A stretch of 64,000 nt of DNA from Chloroflexi bacterium CFX4 (GCA_021404685.1 QWHC01000012.1:1-64000); one strand, 5' to 3'; positions 8,462 to 17,775 are shown, counted from the stretch's first letter. The notes: generated by a model from the sequence alone, not told the origin. Numbers and translations: made by a program.

Positions 8462-9658
8462 CTATGCCAACATTGCCACCGCTGTGTTGATGGCAGCTTG
8501 CACTTGCTCCAAATCCGCAGGCACGCCGCCGCCTTGCGCTAGGTTCGGTCTGCCGCCGCCACGCGCACCGATCACCTCTAGCGCCTTCTTGAGCAGTGGC
8601 ACAACGTCTAGCGCAACATCTTCGCTGCGGGCAAAGATCAACTGTGCCTTTTCGCCTGCCGCGCCAAGCAGTGCAATCACGCCCGCTTCCGCAGCCAGCT
8701 TTTGGGCAAGCAGCCGTACCTCATCGGCACTGCGGGAAAAAGCACGCGCCACAAGGCGGCAGCTGCCATGCGTCGCTGCGCTGCTCAATAAGCCTGCTGC
8801 CTCGTGGGCTGCCAGTTGCTCACGGGCTGCCTTCAGCTCACTTTGGAGCGTGCGGTTCTGATCCTGTAAGCGCGCTACCGAGTCAGGTAGTTCCCAATAG
8901 CCAACGGTCAGTGCGGCGGTCAGACGGTTGATCACGTCATTTTTCGTGCGATAGTCGCGCAGGGCGCGCTCACCACACTTGAACTCTAGGCGCGTTGTCT
9001 CGCCACGCCGTTCTGCCTTCACGACCTTAATCACGCCGATCTCGCCTGTGCGCCCCACATGCGTGCCGCCGCAAGCGGTAATATCAAAGCCGCCGGTGTC
9101 CACAATCCGCACCTTGCCGTTCACCTCTGGCAGTTTGCGGATGTTCAGCGCTGCTAGTTCCTCTGCGGTGGGAAACCAAGCGCGCACAGGGCGATCTTCC
9201 AGCACAATGCGGTTGGCAAGCCCTTCAACGGCTTCCCAGTTTTCGGGCGAAAGGTTGGTGCGATCTACATCAATGGTCATGCTCTCAGCGCTCATGTGGA
9301 CGCTGACAGTGCGTGCCTGTGCAGCCTGCTCCAACGCCTGCGAAAGGATGTGTTGCCCGCTGTGGTGCTGCATGTAGTCACGGCGGCGGTCGGCATCAAT
9401 GCTGCCTTCAACGCGATCTGCCCGTAAGGGCGCTTCAAGGATGTGCAGCACAGCGCGATCCGAAGGGCGCGTTTGCACGTCCAGCACGCGCACGCCGTTC
9501 AGCGTGCCGTGATCAGGTGGTTGCCCGCCGCCTTCGGGATAAAAATAGGTGCGATCCAGCACGAGGGCAGGGCGTTCGGCATGAGTCGTCACTTCGAGGA
9601 CGGCTGCCTCAAAGTGCAAGGTATATGAATCATTGTAGTATAAGCGTTCGGTGGTCAT
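8462..9658 (-). CDS. AlaX-type alanyl-tRNA editing protein with DHHA1 domain
   Basis: A 398 aa stand-alone editing protein that hydrolyses mischarged Ser- or Gly-tRNA(Ala). The zinc-binding editing domain carries HHSGQH at residues 98-103 and CGGTHV at 196-201. A coiled-coil stretch (about 255-285) leads to a C-terminal DHHA1 domain ending in the motif GGGRPNLAQGG. This is the long AlaX-L layout, like the C-terminal half of AlaRS without the synthetase. There is no clear ribosome-binding site, and a promoter at 9666-9695 would start transcription almost at the ATG, so the mRNA may be leaderless. It is the first gene of the operon running down to the PucR-like regulator. Confidence 0.9.
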   Translation of the reverse strand: MTTERLYYNDSYTLHFEAAVLEVTTHAERPALVLDRTYFYPEGGGQPPDHGTLNGVRVLDVQTRPSDRAVLHILEAPLRADRVEGSIDADRRRDYMQHHSGQHILSQALEQAAQARTVSVHMSAESMTIDVDRTNLSPENWEAVEGLANRIVLEDRPVRAWFPTAEELAALNIRKLPEVNGKVRIVDTGGFDITACGGTHVGRTGEIGVIKVVKAERRGETTRLEFKCGERALRDYRTKNDVINRLTAALTVGYWELPDSVARLQDQNRTLQSELKAAREQLAAHEAAGLLSSAATHGSCRLVARAFSRSADEVRLLAQKLAAEAGVIALLGAAGEKAQLIFARSEDVALDVVPLLKKALEVIGARGGGRPNLAQGGGVPADLEQVQAAINTAVAMLA

Positions 9659-9665
9659 GCCGAAA

Positions 9666-9695
9666 AGTGTAGCGCGGCGGCTGCCTTTTGTCCAA
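9666..9695 (-). promoter_or_regulatory. Possible promoter of the alaX-like operon
   Basis: On the minus strand TTGGAC (9695-9690) and TACACT (9671-9666) are 18 bases apart. The predicted start, near 9659, touches the ATG at 9658. Confidence 0.45.
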
Positions 9696-9730
9696 AAGGG
9701 TGGTGTGGCTCATGCAGTGCTTGATGCAGG

Positions 9731-9838
9731 TTGAGGCGGTCATCGGCACCAAGTACACCGCCACTCACGCCTGAGCAGCGCCAACAACTTGATCAGGCGT
9801 TGGATGCCCGCGAGTTTGCCGAACTGGCACGTCTTTAG
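9731..9838 (+). pseudogene. Short coding-like fragment, possibly a gene remnant
   Basis: In one plus-strand frame this intergenic stretch reads as a 35-residue peptide ending in a protein-like, helical tail (TPEQRQQLDQALDAREFAEL), then TAG. The only possible start is TTG at 9731, with AGG too close to act as a normal ribosome site. It could be the decayed end of a lost gene or a tiny peptide. Nothing else in 9659-9933 looks coding. Confidence 0.22.
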
Positions 9839-9884
9839 CACTGCCCAAACTGTGCGAAATATTCCCACAATCGAAAACCCGTCT

Positions 9885-9908
9885 ACGGACGCGCCAAGGC
9901 GCGCCCGT
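9885..9908 (-). terminator. Terminator hairpin of the fabI operon
   Basis: An 11-bp inverted repeat with one A-C mismatch and an AA loop, core CGCGCCAAGGCGCG, lies 26 bases past the stop at 9934. On the minus strand it is followed by AGACGGGTTTTC. The core resembles the hairpins at 37661 and 42119. Confidence 0.5.
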
Positions 9909-9933
9909 TTGGCGAATATGCTGAGGGGTGTTC

Positions 9934-11610
9934 CTACGGCGCGCCGACCGCCGCGAACGTGCCGCCGCCTGCCGTAAGCTGCCCCTGACCCACCAAGCCA
10001 CCGCTTCCGCCGCCACTCGGCAGCGGCAAGCTGGAATCCAGCACTGCCTGCCGCGCCAAACCGCCCACGGCGCTCAGCACCGTCGGTGCGTTTTGCAGAA
10101 TCTCTGGGCGTTGGGCATCGCGGTTGATGGCTGCCACCAAGGGCGCACTATCGGTCACTATATTGAACAACACATTATCGCCAAAACCGTTCAGGTTCAG
10201 GATGGCGCGCCCACTGCCGCGGAACAGCTCCACAGGGCGCGGATTGGGTGTGACGGCACTCAGGGCATAGAGCGCTATCTGATAGCTAACACCATCCAAC
10301 GTCCAGACCTCTAGCAACTGGCTGCCCTGTGGCGCATTAATATCGCCCACCACGCTTGCCGATGGATCAAGCGCCGCTGTGCTGTAGAGGACGATCTCGC
10401 TATCCAACGTCCAGCCGACTTGCTCCACATCTGCCACCTCATAGCGCGCACGCTCACTGCCATCTGTTGGATTGAGCAAGGCAAGGTAGCGCGCACCACT
10501 CGGCGGACGCACCACGACAGCCAACGCCGAACCATCAGGCGCAAGGGCGCTGCGAATCACGTTAGGCTGCTCCCAGAGGCGCTGCCCATTAAAATCGGTG
10601 AGGGCTATCCCTTCACCAAGGCAGCCTGTACTGTGCAAAAAGCCGTTGGGCGTCCAGAAGAGCGCCAGCGGCGACTCGAACGGTGCGCGCATCTCACGGC
10701 GGTAGATCACCTCAGCAGGATCAGGGTTGCGGTCGGTCGCGCAGCCATCAGTAAAGGCAAAGCTGCCCGCCACACGCGGACTGCCACCATTACGCGGCTG
10801 CGCCTGCACCTGATAGATGAAGCCGCCGTTTGATGCGGGCTGCGCGGTCGCCACCACATAAGCGAACTCGCTGCCATCGGGCGACCACACTGATGGGAAG
10901 CCGTTTGCCAAGCCACCGAAAAGCATCTGGGCAGGCTGCCCTGAACGGGCGATGTAAAGCGTGTTGCCACGTGCTTCCATGAACAGCAGCGCGCTGCCAT
11001 CCGGCGACCAACGCAGCGAACCATAGGCACGTGCCTGCTCATAGAACGGTGCGCGGTCGGTTGCCACACGCGCCGCGTCATTGGTCAGGCGCGTGCCGCC
11101 TTCTAAGGTCGTGGCGCTGTTCACATAGACGTTACCATCAGGGTTGATGTAGGCAATCGCCTGTGTATAGGTGATGGCTGCCACATTGGGCGGTGCTTGT
11201 GTGGCTGGCAGCGGTTGGAAAGTTGCCTGTGGCGGCAAGGTAGGCTGTGCAGTGGCTTGGATGACTGGCACCACACACACAATGAAGATCGACTCATCAC
11301 GGTTGGCGCGGTATTCAAAGTAGCCCTGCCTTAGGTTCAGGCGCACCACATAGGCAACTGAAGCGGCGGGTGCGCTGCCGCTCACAGGGTTGGCGCAACC
11401 CAGATTTGCGCCCTGCACCGCGATATAATCCCAGTTCCAGCGCCCTTGCAGGTTGTTGCGCGTATAGTTAACGCCCAAGCGTGCGCTGGCATCGGCAAAG
11501 GCGGCATCAATGGTCTTATCGGGTGTGGGTGCGCTTTGGGCAAAACTCGGCACGGCTGAGATCAGCAGCAGTGCCATCAGAACATAAGTAAATCGTCTGA
11601 AGTATCTCAC
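9934..11610 (-). CDS. Secreted beta-propeller (WD40/TolB-like) protein, function unknown
   Basis: A 558 aa exported protein. An N-terminal signal peptide (basic MRYFRRF, hydrophobic core, cut after SFAQS near residue 25) is followed by a domain of about 95 residues with two cysteines, a Pro/Gln-rich linker (about 118-145), and repeated segments such as LRWSPDGSALLFME, SVWSPDGSEFAYVV and TLDSEIVLYST that are typical PD40/TolB propeller blades. I cannot assign a ligand or enzyme activity. The start is GTG with AAAGG about 9 bases upstream. It is the last gene of a four-gene operon after fabI, 32 bases downstream; this may be only co-transcription for envelope biogenesis. Confidence 0.7.
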   Translation of the reverse strand: MRYFRRFTYVLMALLLISAVPSFAQSAPTPDKTIDAAFADASARLGVNYTRNNLQGRWNWDYIAVQGANLGCANPVSGSAPAASVAYVVRLNLRQGYFEYRANRDESIFIVCVVPVIQATAQPTLPPQATFQPLPATQAPPNVAAITYTQAIAYINPDGNVYVNSATTLEGGTRLTNDAARVATDRAPFYEQARAYGSLRWSPDGSALLFMEARGNTLYIARSGQPAQMLFGGLANGFPSVWSPDGSEFAYVVATAQPASNGGFIYQVQAQPRNGGSPRVAGSFAFTDGCATDRNPDPAEVIYRREMRAPFESPLALFWTPNGFLHSTGCLGEGIALTDFNGQRLWEQPNVIRSALAPDGSALAVVVRPPSGARYLALLNPTDGSERARYEVADVEQVGWTLDSEIVLYSTAALDPSASVVGDINAPQGSQLLEVWTLDGVSYQIALYALSAVTPNPRPVELFRGSGRAILNLNGFGDNVLFNIVTDSAPLVAAINRDAQRPEILQNAPTVLSAVGGLARQAVLDSSLPLPSGGGSGGLVGQGQLTAGGGTFAAVGAP

Positions 11611-11642
11611 AGTGCCGTGCCTTTCAATGGTAGTGGCTTCTA

Positions 11643-12452
11643 TTATTCGGCTGGTTTCTCGCGCTCAGCGTCTAGGACGCCGTAGGGAATGCCCATCGCG
11701 CTATAGCCGGCATCAATGTAAATTGTCTGTCCGGTCACCATTTTGCCCCAGTCTGAACATAGCCACAGCGCCGTTTTGCCTACGTCTTCCGGTGTGACCA
11801 AGCTATGCAGCGGCGAGGCAAGTTCGCTGTAGCGCAGCATATCGCGGAAGCCGGGAATGCCTGCTGCTGAAAGCGTCTTGATCGGACCGGGCGAAATGGC
11901 ATTCACACGGATGTTATAGCTGCCTAAATCATAGGCAAGGTAGCGCACGCTGGACTCTAAGGCAGCCTTCGCCACGCCCATCACGTTATAGTGCGGCACG
12001 ACTTTCTCGCTGCCGTAGTAGCTGAGCGTGATGATCGCGCCACCGTTCGGCATCAACGGCTGAGCGCGGCGCGCCATTGCCACAAGGCTGTAGGCGCTGA
12101 TGCTGAGCGCGGTATTCCAGCCTTCGCGGCTGGTGTTCACAAAGCTGCCCTCAAGGTCGGCGCGTTCGGCGAAGGCAACCGCATGAACCAGCACATCCAG
12201 CCTGCCAAAATGTGCGCTTGCCTTCGCAAAAACCGCATCTAGGGCGGCATCATCCAGCACGTTGCATTCTTCTAAAAAGGTGACGCCAATGGATTCCGCC
12301 AGTGGCTCGACGCGGCGCTTGAGCATTTCACCGGCATAGCTCAAGCCAATGTTGGCGCCTTCGTCGTGCAGTGCTTGCGTAATGCCCCACGCGATTGAAT
12401 TTTTGTTGGCAACGCCGAAAATCAGAACGTTTTTGCCGCTAAACAATCCCAT
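11643..12452 (-). CDS. fabI: Enoyl-[acyl-carrier-protein] reductase (NADH), FabI
   Basis: A 269 aa short-chain dehydrogenase performing the last step of the fatty acid elongation cycle. The N-terminus [24 protein letters not shown] is diagnostic of FabI (only the key part [12 protein letters not shown] matters). The catalytic Tyr-X6-Lys appears in the segment [12 protein letters not shown], and [17 protein letters not shown] is the substrate-binding loop. GGAG lies 8 bases before the ATG. It sits in an operon with sugar-nucleotide and polyprenyl-phosphate genes, 22 bases after the epimerase, which suggests joint control of membrane and envelope synthesis. Confidence 0.94.
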   Translation of the reverse strand: MGLFSGKNVLIFGVANKNSIAWGITQALHDEGANIGLSYAGEMLKRRVEPLAESIGVTFLEECNVLDDAALDAVFAKASAHFGRLDVLVHAVAFAERADLEGSFVNTSREGWNTALSISAYSLVAMARRAQPLMPNGGAIITLSYYGSEKVVPHYNVMGVAKAALESSVRYLAYDLGSYNIRVNAISPGPIKTLSAAGIPGFRDMLRYSELASPLHSLVTPEDVGKTALWLCSDWGKMVTGQTIYIDAGYSAMGIPYGVLDAEREKPAE

Positions 12453-12474
12453 TTTGTTTCTCCAGTTGTGCAGG

Positions 12475-13410
12475 TTAGGCGTTCTTCAGCCACGCCAACG
12501 TATGGCGCAAGCCTTCTTCAAACGAGACGGTCGGCTCAAAGCCGAGTAGCTCACCAGCGCGCCGAATATCCGCGCACGAGTGCTTTACATCGCCGGCACG
12601 CGGCTCGGCAAAGATGGGTTCAATGTGCGTGCCGAGCAGCTTATTGATGGCAGCGATCAGGTCAAGCAGCGAGATGCTCTGCCCACAGGCAAGGTTGATA
12701 ATTTGCCCTGCCACACGCGAATCGGCATGGCACGCCAGCAAGTTGCCATGCACCACGTTATCAATATAGGTGAAATCACGCGATTGCGTGCCATCACCAA
12801 AGACGGTTGGGCGCTTGCCTTCCAACATCGCCTTGATGAACAGCGGGATGACCGCTGAATAGGGTGAGTATGGGTCTTGGCGTGGACCGAACACATTGAA
12901 GTAGCGCAGCGCGACGGTTTCTAAGCCATAAACGCCGTGAAAGACTTGGCAGTACTGCTCGCCGATCAGTTTGGCGACGGCATACGGCGAAAGCGGGTGC
13001 GGCGGCATATCTTCGGTTTTGTAGGTGCCTTCAATATCGCCATAGGCAGAGGACGAGGCGGCATAGACGACGCGCTTCACCTTCGCATCGCGGGCGGCGA
13101 GCAGCACGTTGAGCGTGCCAGTCGCACACGATTCATGCGTTAGCAGTGGGTCTGCAACGGAGCGCGGCACGGAGGGAATCGCCGCTTGGTGAATGACGTA
13201 ATCTACGCCTTGCATAGGTTCGCGGAGCGCGGCGAGGTTCACAATGTCCACTTCGTAGAGCGTGATTTTGTCTTTCACTGCCTTCAGCGCATCGCGGCTG
13301 CTGGTGGCGAAGTTATCCACCACGCGGACGCTTTCGCCACGTGCCAGCAGTGCATCCACAATGTGAGAGCCGATGAAGCCTGCACCGCCCGTCACCAAAT
13401 AGGTTGCCAT
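12475..13410 (-). CDS. NAD-dependent nucleotide-sugar epimerase (GalE/WbpP-like)
   Basis: A 311 aa extended short-chain dehydrogenase. It has the NAD motif [10 protein letters not shown] at residues 7-16, the serine-rich SSSAYGD strand and the catalytic YAVAK (Tyr-X3-Lys). The family includes UDP-glucose and UDP-GlcNAc 4-epimerases and dTDP-glucose dehydratase relatives. The length and the PYGVF-like region ([19 protein letters not shown]) suit a UDP-hexose(NAc) 4-epimerase, but the exact sugar is uncertain. The next upstream gene is a TagO/WecA-type transferase only 13 bases away, so it probably supplies a sugar for a cell-surface glycan. The ribosome site is weak. Confidence 0.85.
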   Translation of the reverse strand: MATYLVTGGAGFIGSHIVDALLARGESVRVVDNFATSSRDALKAVKDKITLYEVDIVNLAALREPMQGVDYVIHQAAIPSVPRSVADPLLTHESCATGTLNVLLAARDAKVKRVVYAASSSAYGDIEGTYKTEDMPPHPLSPYAVAKLIGEQYCQVFHGVYGLETVALRYFNVFGPRQDPYSPYSAVIPLFIKAMLEGKRPTVFGDGTQSRDFTYIDNVVHGNLLACHADSRVAGQIINLACGQSISLLDLIAAINKLLGTHIEPIFAEPRAGDVKHSCADIRRAGELLGFEPTVSFEEGLRHTLAWLKNA

Positions 13411-13423
13411 GAGTTTTCTTAGT

Positions 13424-14482
13424 CTATCCCTTCTGTATGCTTTGATGCGTGGACGGCTGCGCCGCAGCGCGCATTTTGCGCTGCTGTTTGATCCGCACCA
13501 CTTCTAAGATGATGAAGGTGCCAACGGCTGCCACACCCACACCACTGCCGATGAACAACGCTGCCTCTAAGGGCGTGTAGCTAATTAACACCGCAGCAAT
13601 GCCAAACAGCACGCACGCCGCATAAAGTGTGATGACTGCTAAGCGCGGATGCAGTCCCATCGCCACCAGACGGTGCGAAGTGTGATCTTTGCCGCCCTGC
13701 GCCGGCGAACGCCCTTCGCGAAGCCGCGTGAACACAACCAGCGATGTATCGAAGATGGGCAGCCCCAGCACCAAAATCGGGATCATCCAACTGGCAGCAG
13801 GCACCTGCGTCGCAAAGCGCAGCTTCAAGCCCAGCACTGCCAGCAAAAAGCCAATCGGCAGCGATCCCATATCACCCATGAACATGCTGGCAGGGTTGAA
13901 GTTGTAGATCAGGAAGCCGATCAGCGCACCACACAGCGCCGCCGAAAGGCTGGAGACAAGCGTTTGCCCTTGCAGCGCCGAGAGCAAGAACAGGAAAAAG
14001 GCAGCAATAGCACTGCTGCCAGCTGCCAAGCCGTCCATGTTATCCAGAAAGTTCACCGCGTTGATAATGCCGACGAACCAAAAGACGGTTAGCCCCACAT
14101 CCAGCAGCAAGTTCCCGAATAAGTCTACACGCAGCCCAACCGCCGCACAGAAAAACGCCACCAAAAGCTGTGAGGCGTACTTGGTGCGTGGGCGCAGCTC
14201 TTTGCGGTCGTCCCAAAAGCCCACAAAGGTGAGGAAGCTGGCGCATAACACAATGGCGGTCAGTTCGTTCAGGTGGGCAGGTTGGTTGCCAAACATCAAC
14301 AGCGCCAAGAGGAAGGCAAGGTAGATCGAAAGTCCGCCCATCAGTGGGATGGGCGTCTGATGCACCTTGCGCGCACTGGGCTTATCCACCAAGCCAATGC
14401 GCCGTGCAAATTGGCGCGTTAGCGGTGCCAAACCAACAGAGGCAGCAAAGCCGACTGCCAGAACAGGCATGTAGTCGAACAT
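13424..14482 (-). CDS. Undecaprenyl-phosphate sugar-1-phosphate transferase (TagO/WecA/MraY family)
   Basis: A 352 aa integral membrane enzyme with about ten hydrophobic helices. It transfers a sugar-1-phosphate (usually GlcNAc-1-P) from a UDP-sugar to undecaprenyl phosphate at the cytoplasmic face. Visible motifs are the KPSARKVHQTPIPLMGG loop, the catalytic NFLDNMDGLAAG, the GDMGSLPIGF segment and the HTSHRL loop (equivalent to the HxHH region). A promoter ending near 14523 lies downstream of the longest in-frame start (14650), so I take the Met at 14482. It opens a four-gene operon with the epimerase, fabI and a secreted propeller protein. Confidence 0.88.
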   Translation of the reverse strand: MFDYMPVLAVGFAASVGLAPLTRQFARRIGLVDKPSARKVHQTPIPLMGGLSIYLAFLLALLMFGNQPAHLNELTAIVLCASFLTFVGFWDDRKELRPRTKYASQLLVAFFCAAVGLRVDLFGNLLLDVGLTVFWFVGIINAVNFLDNMDGLAAGSSAIAAFFLFLLSALQGQTLVSSLSAALCGALIGFLIYNFNPASMFMGDMGSLPIGFLLAVLGLKLRFATQVPAASWMIPILVLGLPIFDTSLVVFTRLREGRSPAQGGKDHTSHRLVAMGLHPRLAVITLYAACVLFGIAAVLISYTPLEAALFIGSGVGVAAVGTFIILEVVRIKQQRKMRAAAQPSTHQSIQKG

Positions 14483-14522
14483 ATTCAGGGCAAAAATCCT
14501 TATCGGCGCATGATTGCCGAGA

Positions 14523-14551
14523 AGTATAGCCGATTTTGCTGCGCCTGTAAA
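14523..14551 (-). promoter_or_regulatory. Promoter of the tagO-like / epimerase / fabI operon
   Basis: On the minus strand TTTACA (14551-14546) and TATACT (14528-14523) are spaced by exactly 17 bases. The predicted start near 14516 leaves a leader of about 35 nt before the ATG at 14482 and rules out the longer reading frame. Confidence 0.65.
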
Positions 14552-14652
14552 AAGTGGCGGGCAGGCGCGCAAAGTTCCGCCACCTGTGCAGCCTGTCCAT
14601 CGCCGTAAGGGATAGCCCGATAAGACGTTCTGATGTGTATAAGGAGTCACTT

Positions 14653-15117
14653 ATGTCAACTTATGCGACACGCATTGGTCACGCGCATTTGAAAGTGCGT
14701 GATTTGGCGCGTGCGGTGGATTTCTACACGCGCTTTTTCAGCCTGAAAGTGGTGGAGCAGTTTGGCGATCACTACGCCTTTTTGAGCGGCGGTGACCTGC
14801 ACCATGAGCTTGCCCTGCAAAATGTGGGCAGCCATGCGCCGCTGCCGCCGCAGCACGGAGTCGGGCTGTATCACATCGCCTTTGAAGTACCAGACCGCCG
14901 TGCTTTTGCTGAAGCGTACAATGCCCTAACCAGTGCCGGCATCGCCGTTGCCGCCGTGGATCACCGCATTAGCTGGGCGCTCTACTTCGCTGATCCGGAT
15001 GGCAACGGGCTGGAGATTTACTGCGATACGCGCAACGACCCTGACGGCGCGCCCCTATGGGATGGGCAAAACCTGCCGTTGAGTGCTGCTACGCTGCGTG
15101 CGCTGCTCACAACATAA
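14653..15117 (+). CDS. VOC-superfamily protein (glyoxalase / extradiol dioxygenase fold)
   Basis: A 154 aa protein with two beta-alpha-beta-beta-beta modules. The conserved metal-site positions are visible: His in IGHAHLKVRDL near the N-terminus, His in GLYHIAFEV, and Glu in DGNGLEIYCD. It resembles CatE-like and glyoxalase-like members, but the substrate cannot be deduced. The start at 14653 has a strong AAGGAG site 6 bases upstream; an in-frame Met at 14554 would run back over the divergent promoter. It is a single gene, ended by a hairpin shared with the convergent aquaporin gene. Confidence 0.82.
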   Translation: MSTYATRIGHAHLKVRDLARAVDFYTRFFSLKVVEQFGDHYAFLSGGDLHHELALQNVGSHAPLPPQHGVGLYHIAFEVPDRRAFAEAYNALTSAGIAVAAVDHRISWALYFADPDGNGLEIYCDTRNDPDGAPLWDGQNLPLSAATLRALLTT

Positions 15118-15125
15118 ACAGGAAC

Positions 15126-15155
15126 GCGCTCCACAGGCACACTGCTGTGGAGCGC
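15126..15155. terminator. Bidirectional terminator hairpin
   Basis: A perfect 11-bp inverted repeat (GCGCTCCACAG and CTGTGGAGCGC) with an 8-base loop lies between the convergent VOC and aquaporin genes. ACACTTTGTTATTT follows on the plus strand. Confidence 0.7.
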
Positions 15156-15167
15156 ACACTTTGTTAT

Positions 15168-15848
15168 TTAGGCAGCCTTGGCGAAGAATGTGCCATGCAC
15201 AAAGCCTGCTAAGCCGCCGCCGCCAAACGTCCCGACGAAGAACGGCACAAGATTGCTGAGATCGCCACCCAGCAGGCTAGGCGCAAAGTAGCGCGCCGGA
15301 TTGAGCGCCGCACCGGTCAGCGCGCCGCCCGCCAAAATGCAACCCGCCAACGACATACCGATCAGCACGCCTGCCAAGTTGCCCGCTCTGCCCATCCCTG
15401 CTGCCTGATAAATGGTGCTGACGAAGAAAAACGTTAACAAGCCCTCTACCAGCACGATTTTGAGAAAATCGTTGCCCAGTGCGGCTGCGCTGTGCTGCCT
15501 TGCCAGCAGTGCAACATTATTATCGAACAGGTATAACACAACGGCAGCCGCCGCCAGCGCACCGACGAACTGCGCTGCCCAATACACCAGCATAGTGATA
15601 GGATTCAACTTGCCGCCGAGCATCAAGCCCAGCGAAACAGCAGGGTTGGCGTGCGCGCCGCTGATATGCCCGAAGGCGTAGGCAAGTGCTATAACAGCGA
15701 AGCCATGCGCCAACGCCGCCACGATGATCCCAGCATCAGAAGGCGTTTGGCTGCTCAGTAAATACGCCACCGCACTAACACCGATAAAGACGAGCGTAAA
15801 GGTTGCCAAAAATTCGGCAAGCACCACTTGAAGCACATTTTTAGGCAT
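15168..15848 (-). CDS. Aquaporin / MIP-family channel
   Basis: A 226 aa channel with six predicted membrane helices. Both half-helix motifs are present: NPA in GAHANPAVSLG and NPA followed by the selectivity-filter arginine in ALNPARYFAP. The length is near that of AqpZ and without the inserted loops typical of GlpF, so water transport is likelier than glycerol, but I cannot decide. The ATG at 15848 has AAGGA about 13 bases upstream. A possible -10 (TACAAT, 15895-15890) lies in the gap before the kinase gene. Confidence 0.9.
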   Translation of the reverse strand: MPKNVLQVVLAEFLATFTLVFIGVSAVAYLLSSQTPSDAGIIVAALAHGFAVIALAYAFGHISGAHANPAVSLGLMLGGKLNPITMLVYWAAQFVGALAAAAVVLYLFDNNVALLARQHSAAALGNDFLKIVLVEGLLTFFFVSTIYQAAGMGRAGNLAGVLIGMSLAGCILAGGALTGAALNPARYFAPSLLGGDLSNLVPFFVGTFGGGGLAGFVHGTFFAKAA

Positions 15849-15937
15849 GGGTTAGGTCTATTCCTTGCGAATGCGAAAAACCGACCCCAATTGTATGTGA
15901 ACAGCGCAAAATGCCCAAGCAACTCAGTCGCCTACAC

Positions 15938-17773
15938 TCACTGAATACGCTGCAAGGTCTGAATGCCGTCCACTGCCTCTACCGACCAGCCCTCGTTACC
16001 GCTAGGCGAACGTATTTGCCACCAAAACAGATTGCCTACACGCTGCGGCGCGCCAATAATGGTGACGATGGTGCCGCTGGGCAAATTCTCGATGATGCGG
16101 TTCTGCACGCCCGGTCCTGCGCGCAGCTTTAAGCCTTCATCCATCACAAAGACACGAGCGCGGTCGCCAATCAGGAAGGTGCGCGAGACGAAGGTTGCCG
16201 TTGGACGTTCGGTGGGACGTGCCGCGGCGATCACGGTGAGCTGCAACGCGGTGGACTGCGCGTTGAGGGTGGCTGCTGCTGCCGTAATGGTGGCGCGCTC
16301 TGAACGGATAGCGAAGGCAGTCGCGCCTTCTTCCGCAATGAGGGTAATTGTCCGCACGGCGGTGTTGGTCGCATTCAGGCGGTCGGCAAGCTGTGCGTCT
16401 ACCGTCTGCTGCACACTGAGCGCTTGCGCGGTTTGGCTGCTGTAGGCGTTCAAGGTGGCAGCAACTAAGACAGCCACATCCTCAGTTGGGCTAGGGATGG
16501 GCGTGAACGTCGGCGTTGCGGTGGCAGTCAGCGTCAGTGTTGGGCTAGGCGTGCCGCTGGGAGTCTCGGTGAGCGTTGCCGTAGCGGTTGGGGAAGGTGT
16601 TTCCGTTGGGCTTGTTGTGGTGCTTGGCGTGACGGTGGGTGTTTCGGTGAGGGTTGGTGTGGGTGTGAGCGTCTCGGTTTCGGTCGGGACGAACAGGCTA
16701 ATTTCGGTTGGACTTGGCAGCGCGGCAAGGTAGGTCTGTGTGGCTTGGACGGCAGCTTGTTGCGCGCTGTTGTTGGTCAGGATGAACACTGCAAGGATGA
16801 CGATCAGGACAGCCGCCGCGCCGATGATCCACAGCGGATTACCGCGCCGCTTGGCAGTTTGGGCAGCAGCTTTAGTTGGCAGCGGGTAGGTTGCCTCTTG
16901 TGGTGCGGCAGACGGCGCAGGTGGCACTACGGATGCCGGCGCAGACTTACCTTCAAGGGCAGCGCGCAGGGCGTCCGCCAATGCTTTGGCGCTGCCGAAA
17001 CGATCATCGCGGCGTTTGGCAAGCGCCCTGTTGAGCAATGCATTGAGCGCGGGCGAAAGCTGCGGATCAAGCGCCAGCGGCGGCGGCAATGCATTCACAT
17101 GCTGATACATCATCTGCAAGGGTGTTTCGGCAGTGTAGGGCGTCTGCCCAGAGAGCATCTCATAGAGCAGGATGCCCAGTGCGTAAATATCCGTGCGCGA
17201 GTCGGCGCGTGCGCCTTCCCACAATTCGGGCGCCATATAGGCAGCCGTTCCCATCACCATGCCGGTGCGCGTCAGCGATGTGCTGTTGATCAGGCGTGCG
17301 ATGCCAAAATCGGTGATGAAGGCATTCTGTGAGCTATCCAACAGCACATTGGCAGGCTTCAAATCACGGTGAACGACGCTGTTTTGATGCGCGTAATCCA
17401 GCGCCTCTGCGATCTGGTTGAACAGCCGCAAAGTCAGATCGGGTGGTAGTTTGCCGCGCTCCGTGATCAACTGTGCCAGGCTGCCGCCCGTCAGCAATTC
17501 CATGACGATATACGCCATCTCGCCGTGTTGACCGTAATCAAAGACCTTCACAATGTGCGGATGGCTGAGCGAGGCAGCAATTTTGACCTCTGCCTGAAAG
17601 CGCTGAATCAGCTCTGTATTGTTGGCAAAGTGATCCAACATCACCTTGAGCGCCACGAAGCGATCTACGTTAAGCTGGCGCGCACGGTAAACTGCCGCCA
17701 TGCCGCCAGTGCCTAGCTTAGAGAGGATTTCGTACTGCCCGAAACGCTGTCCAATTAATGTGTCGCCCGTCAT
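15938..17773 (-). CDS. Membrane Ser/Thr protein kinase (PknB-like) with C-terminal SH3 domain
   Basis: A 611 aa Hanks-type kinase. The catalytic domain spans about residues 12-275: glycine loop GTGGMAAVY (21-29), ATP-binding Lys43, HRDLKPAN (135-142), DFG (155-157) and APE (181-183), all intact. A single membrane helix lies at about 314-333. Outside it comes a long Thr/Pro/Ser-rich linker (about 360-430), a helical stretch with AxxTxxAxxT-like periodicity, and an SH3b domain (about 540-611) where PASTA domains would be in Firmicutes; it may bind the cell wall. The start lies 2 bases after the dipeptidase stop with AAGGAG 12 bases upstream, so the two genes are probably coupled. Confidence 0.93.
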   Translation of the reverse strand: MTGDTLIGQRFGQYEILSKLGTGGMAAVYRARQLNVDRFVALKVMLDHFANNTELIQRFQAEVKIAASLSHPHIVKVFDYGQHGEMAYIVMELLTGGSLAQLITERGKLPPDLTLRLFNQIAEALDYAHQNSVVHRDLKPANVLLDSSQNAFITDFGIARLINSTSLTRTGMVMGTAAYMAPELWEGARADSRTDIYALGILLYEMLSGQTPYTAETPLQMMYQHVNALPPPLALDPQLSPALNALLNRALAKRRDDRFGSAKALADALRAALEGKSAPASVVPPAPSAAPQEATYPLPTKAAAQTAKRRGNPLWIIGAAAVLIVILAVFILTNNSAQQAAVQATQTYLAALPSPTEISLFVPTETETLTPTPTLTETPTVTPSTTTSPTETPSPTATATLTETPSGTPSPTLTLTATATPTFTPIPSPTEDVAVLVAATLNAYSSQTAQALSVQQTVDAQLADRLNATNTAVRTITLIAEEGATAFAIRSERATITAAAATLNAQSTALQLTVIAAARPTERPTATFVSRTFLIGDRARVFVMDEGLKLRAGPGVQNRIIENLPSGTIVTIIGAPQRVGNLFWWQIRSPSGNEGWSVEAVDGIQTLQRIQ

Positions 17774-17775
17774 TG

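Noticed and set aside
7500..9700. Cobalamin riboswitch near the BtuF-like gene.
   Set aside because: The gene is inside an operon with 3- to 17-base gaps, and no B12-box or conserved junction sequence is visible upstream of the operon.
16480..16730. Low-complexity repeat in the kinase gene as a separate mobile or satellite element.
   Set aside because: It is the in-frame Thr/Pro/Ser linker of the kinase, with coding-type variation.
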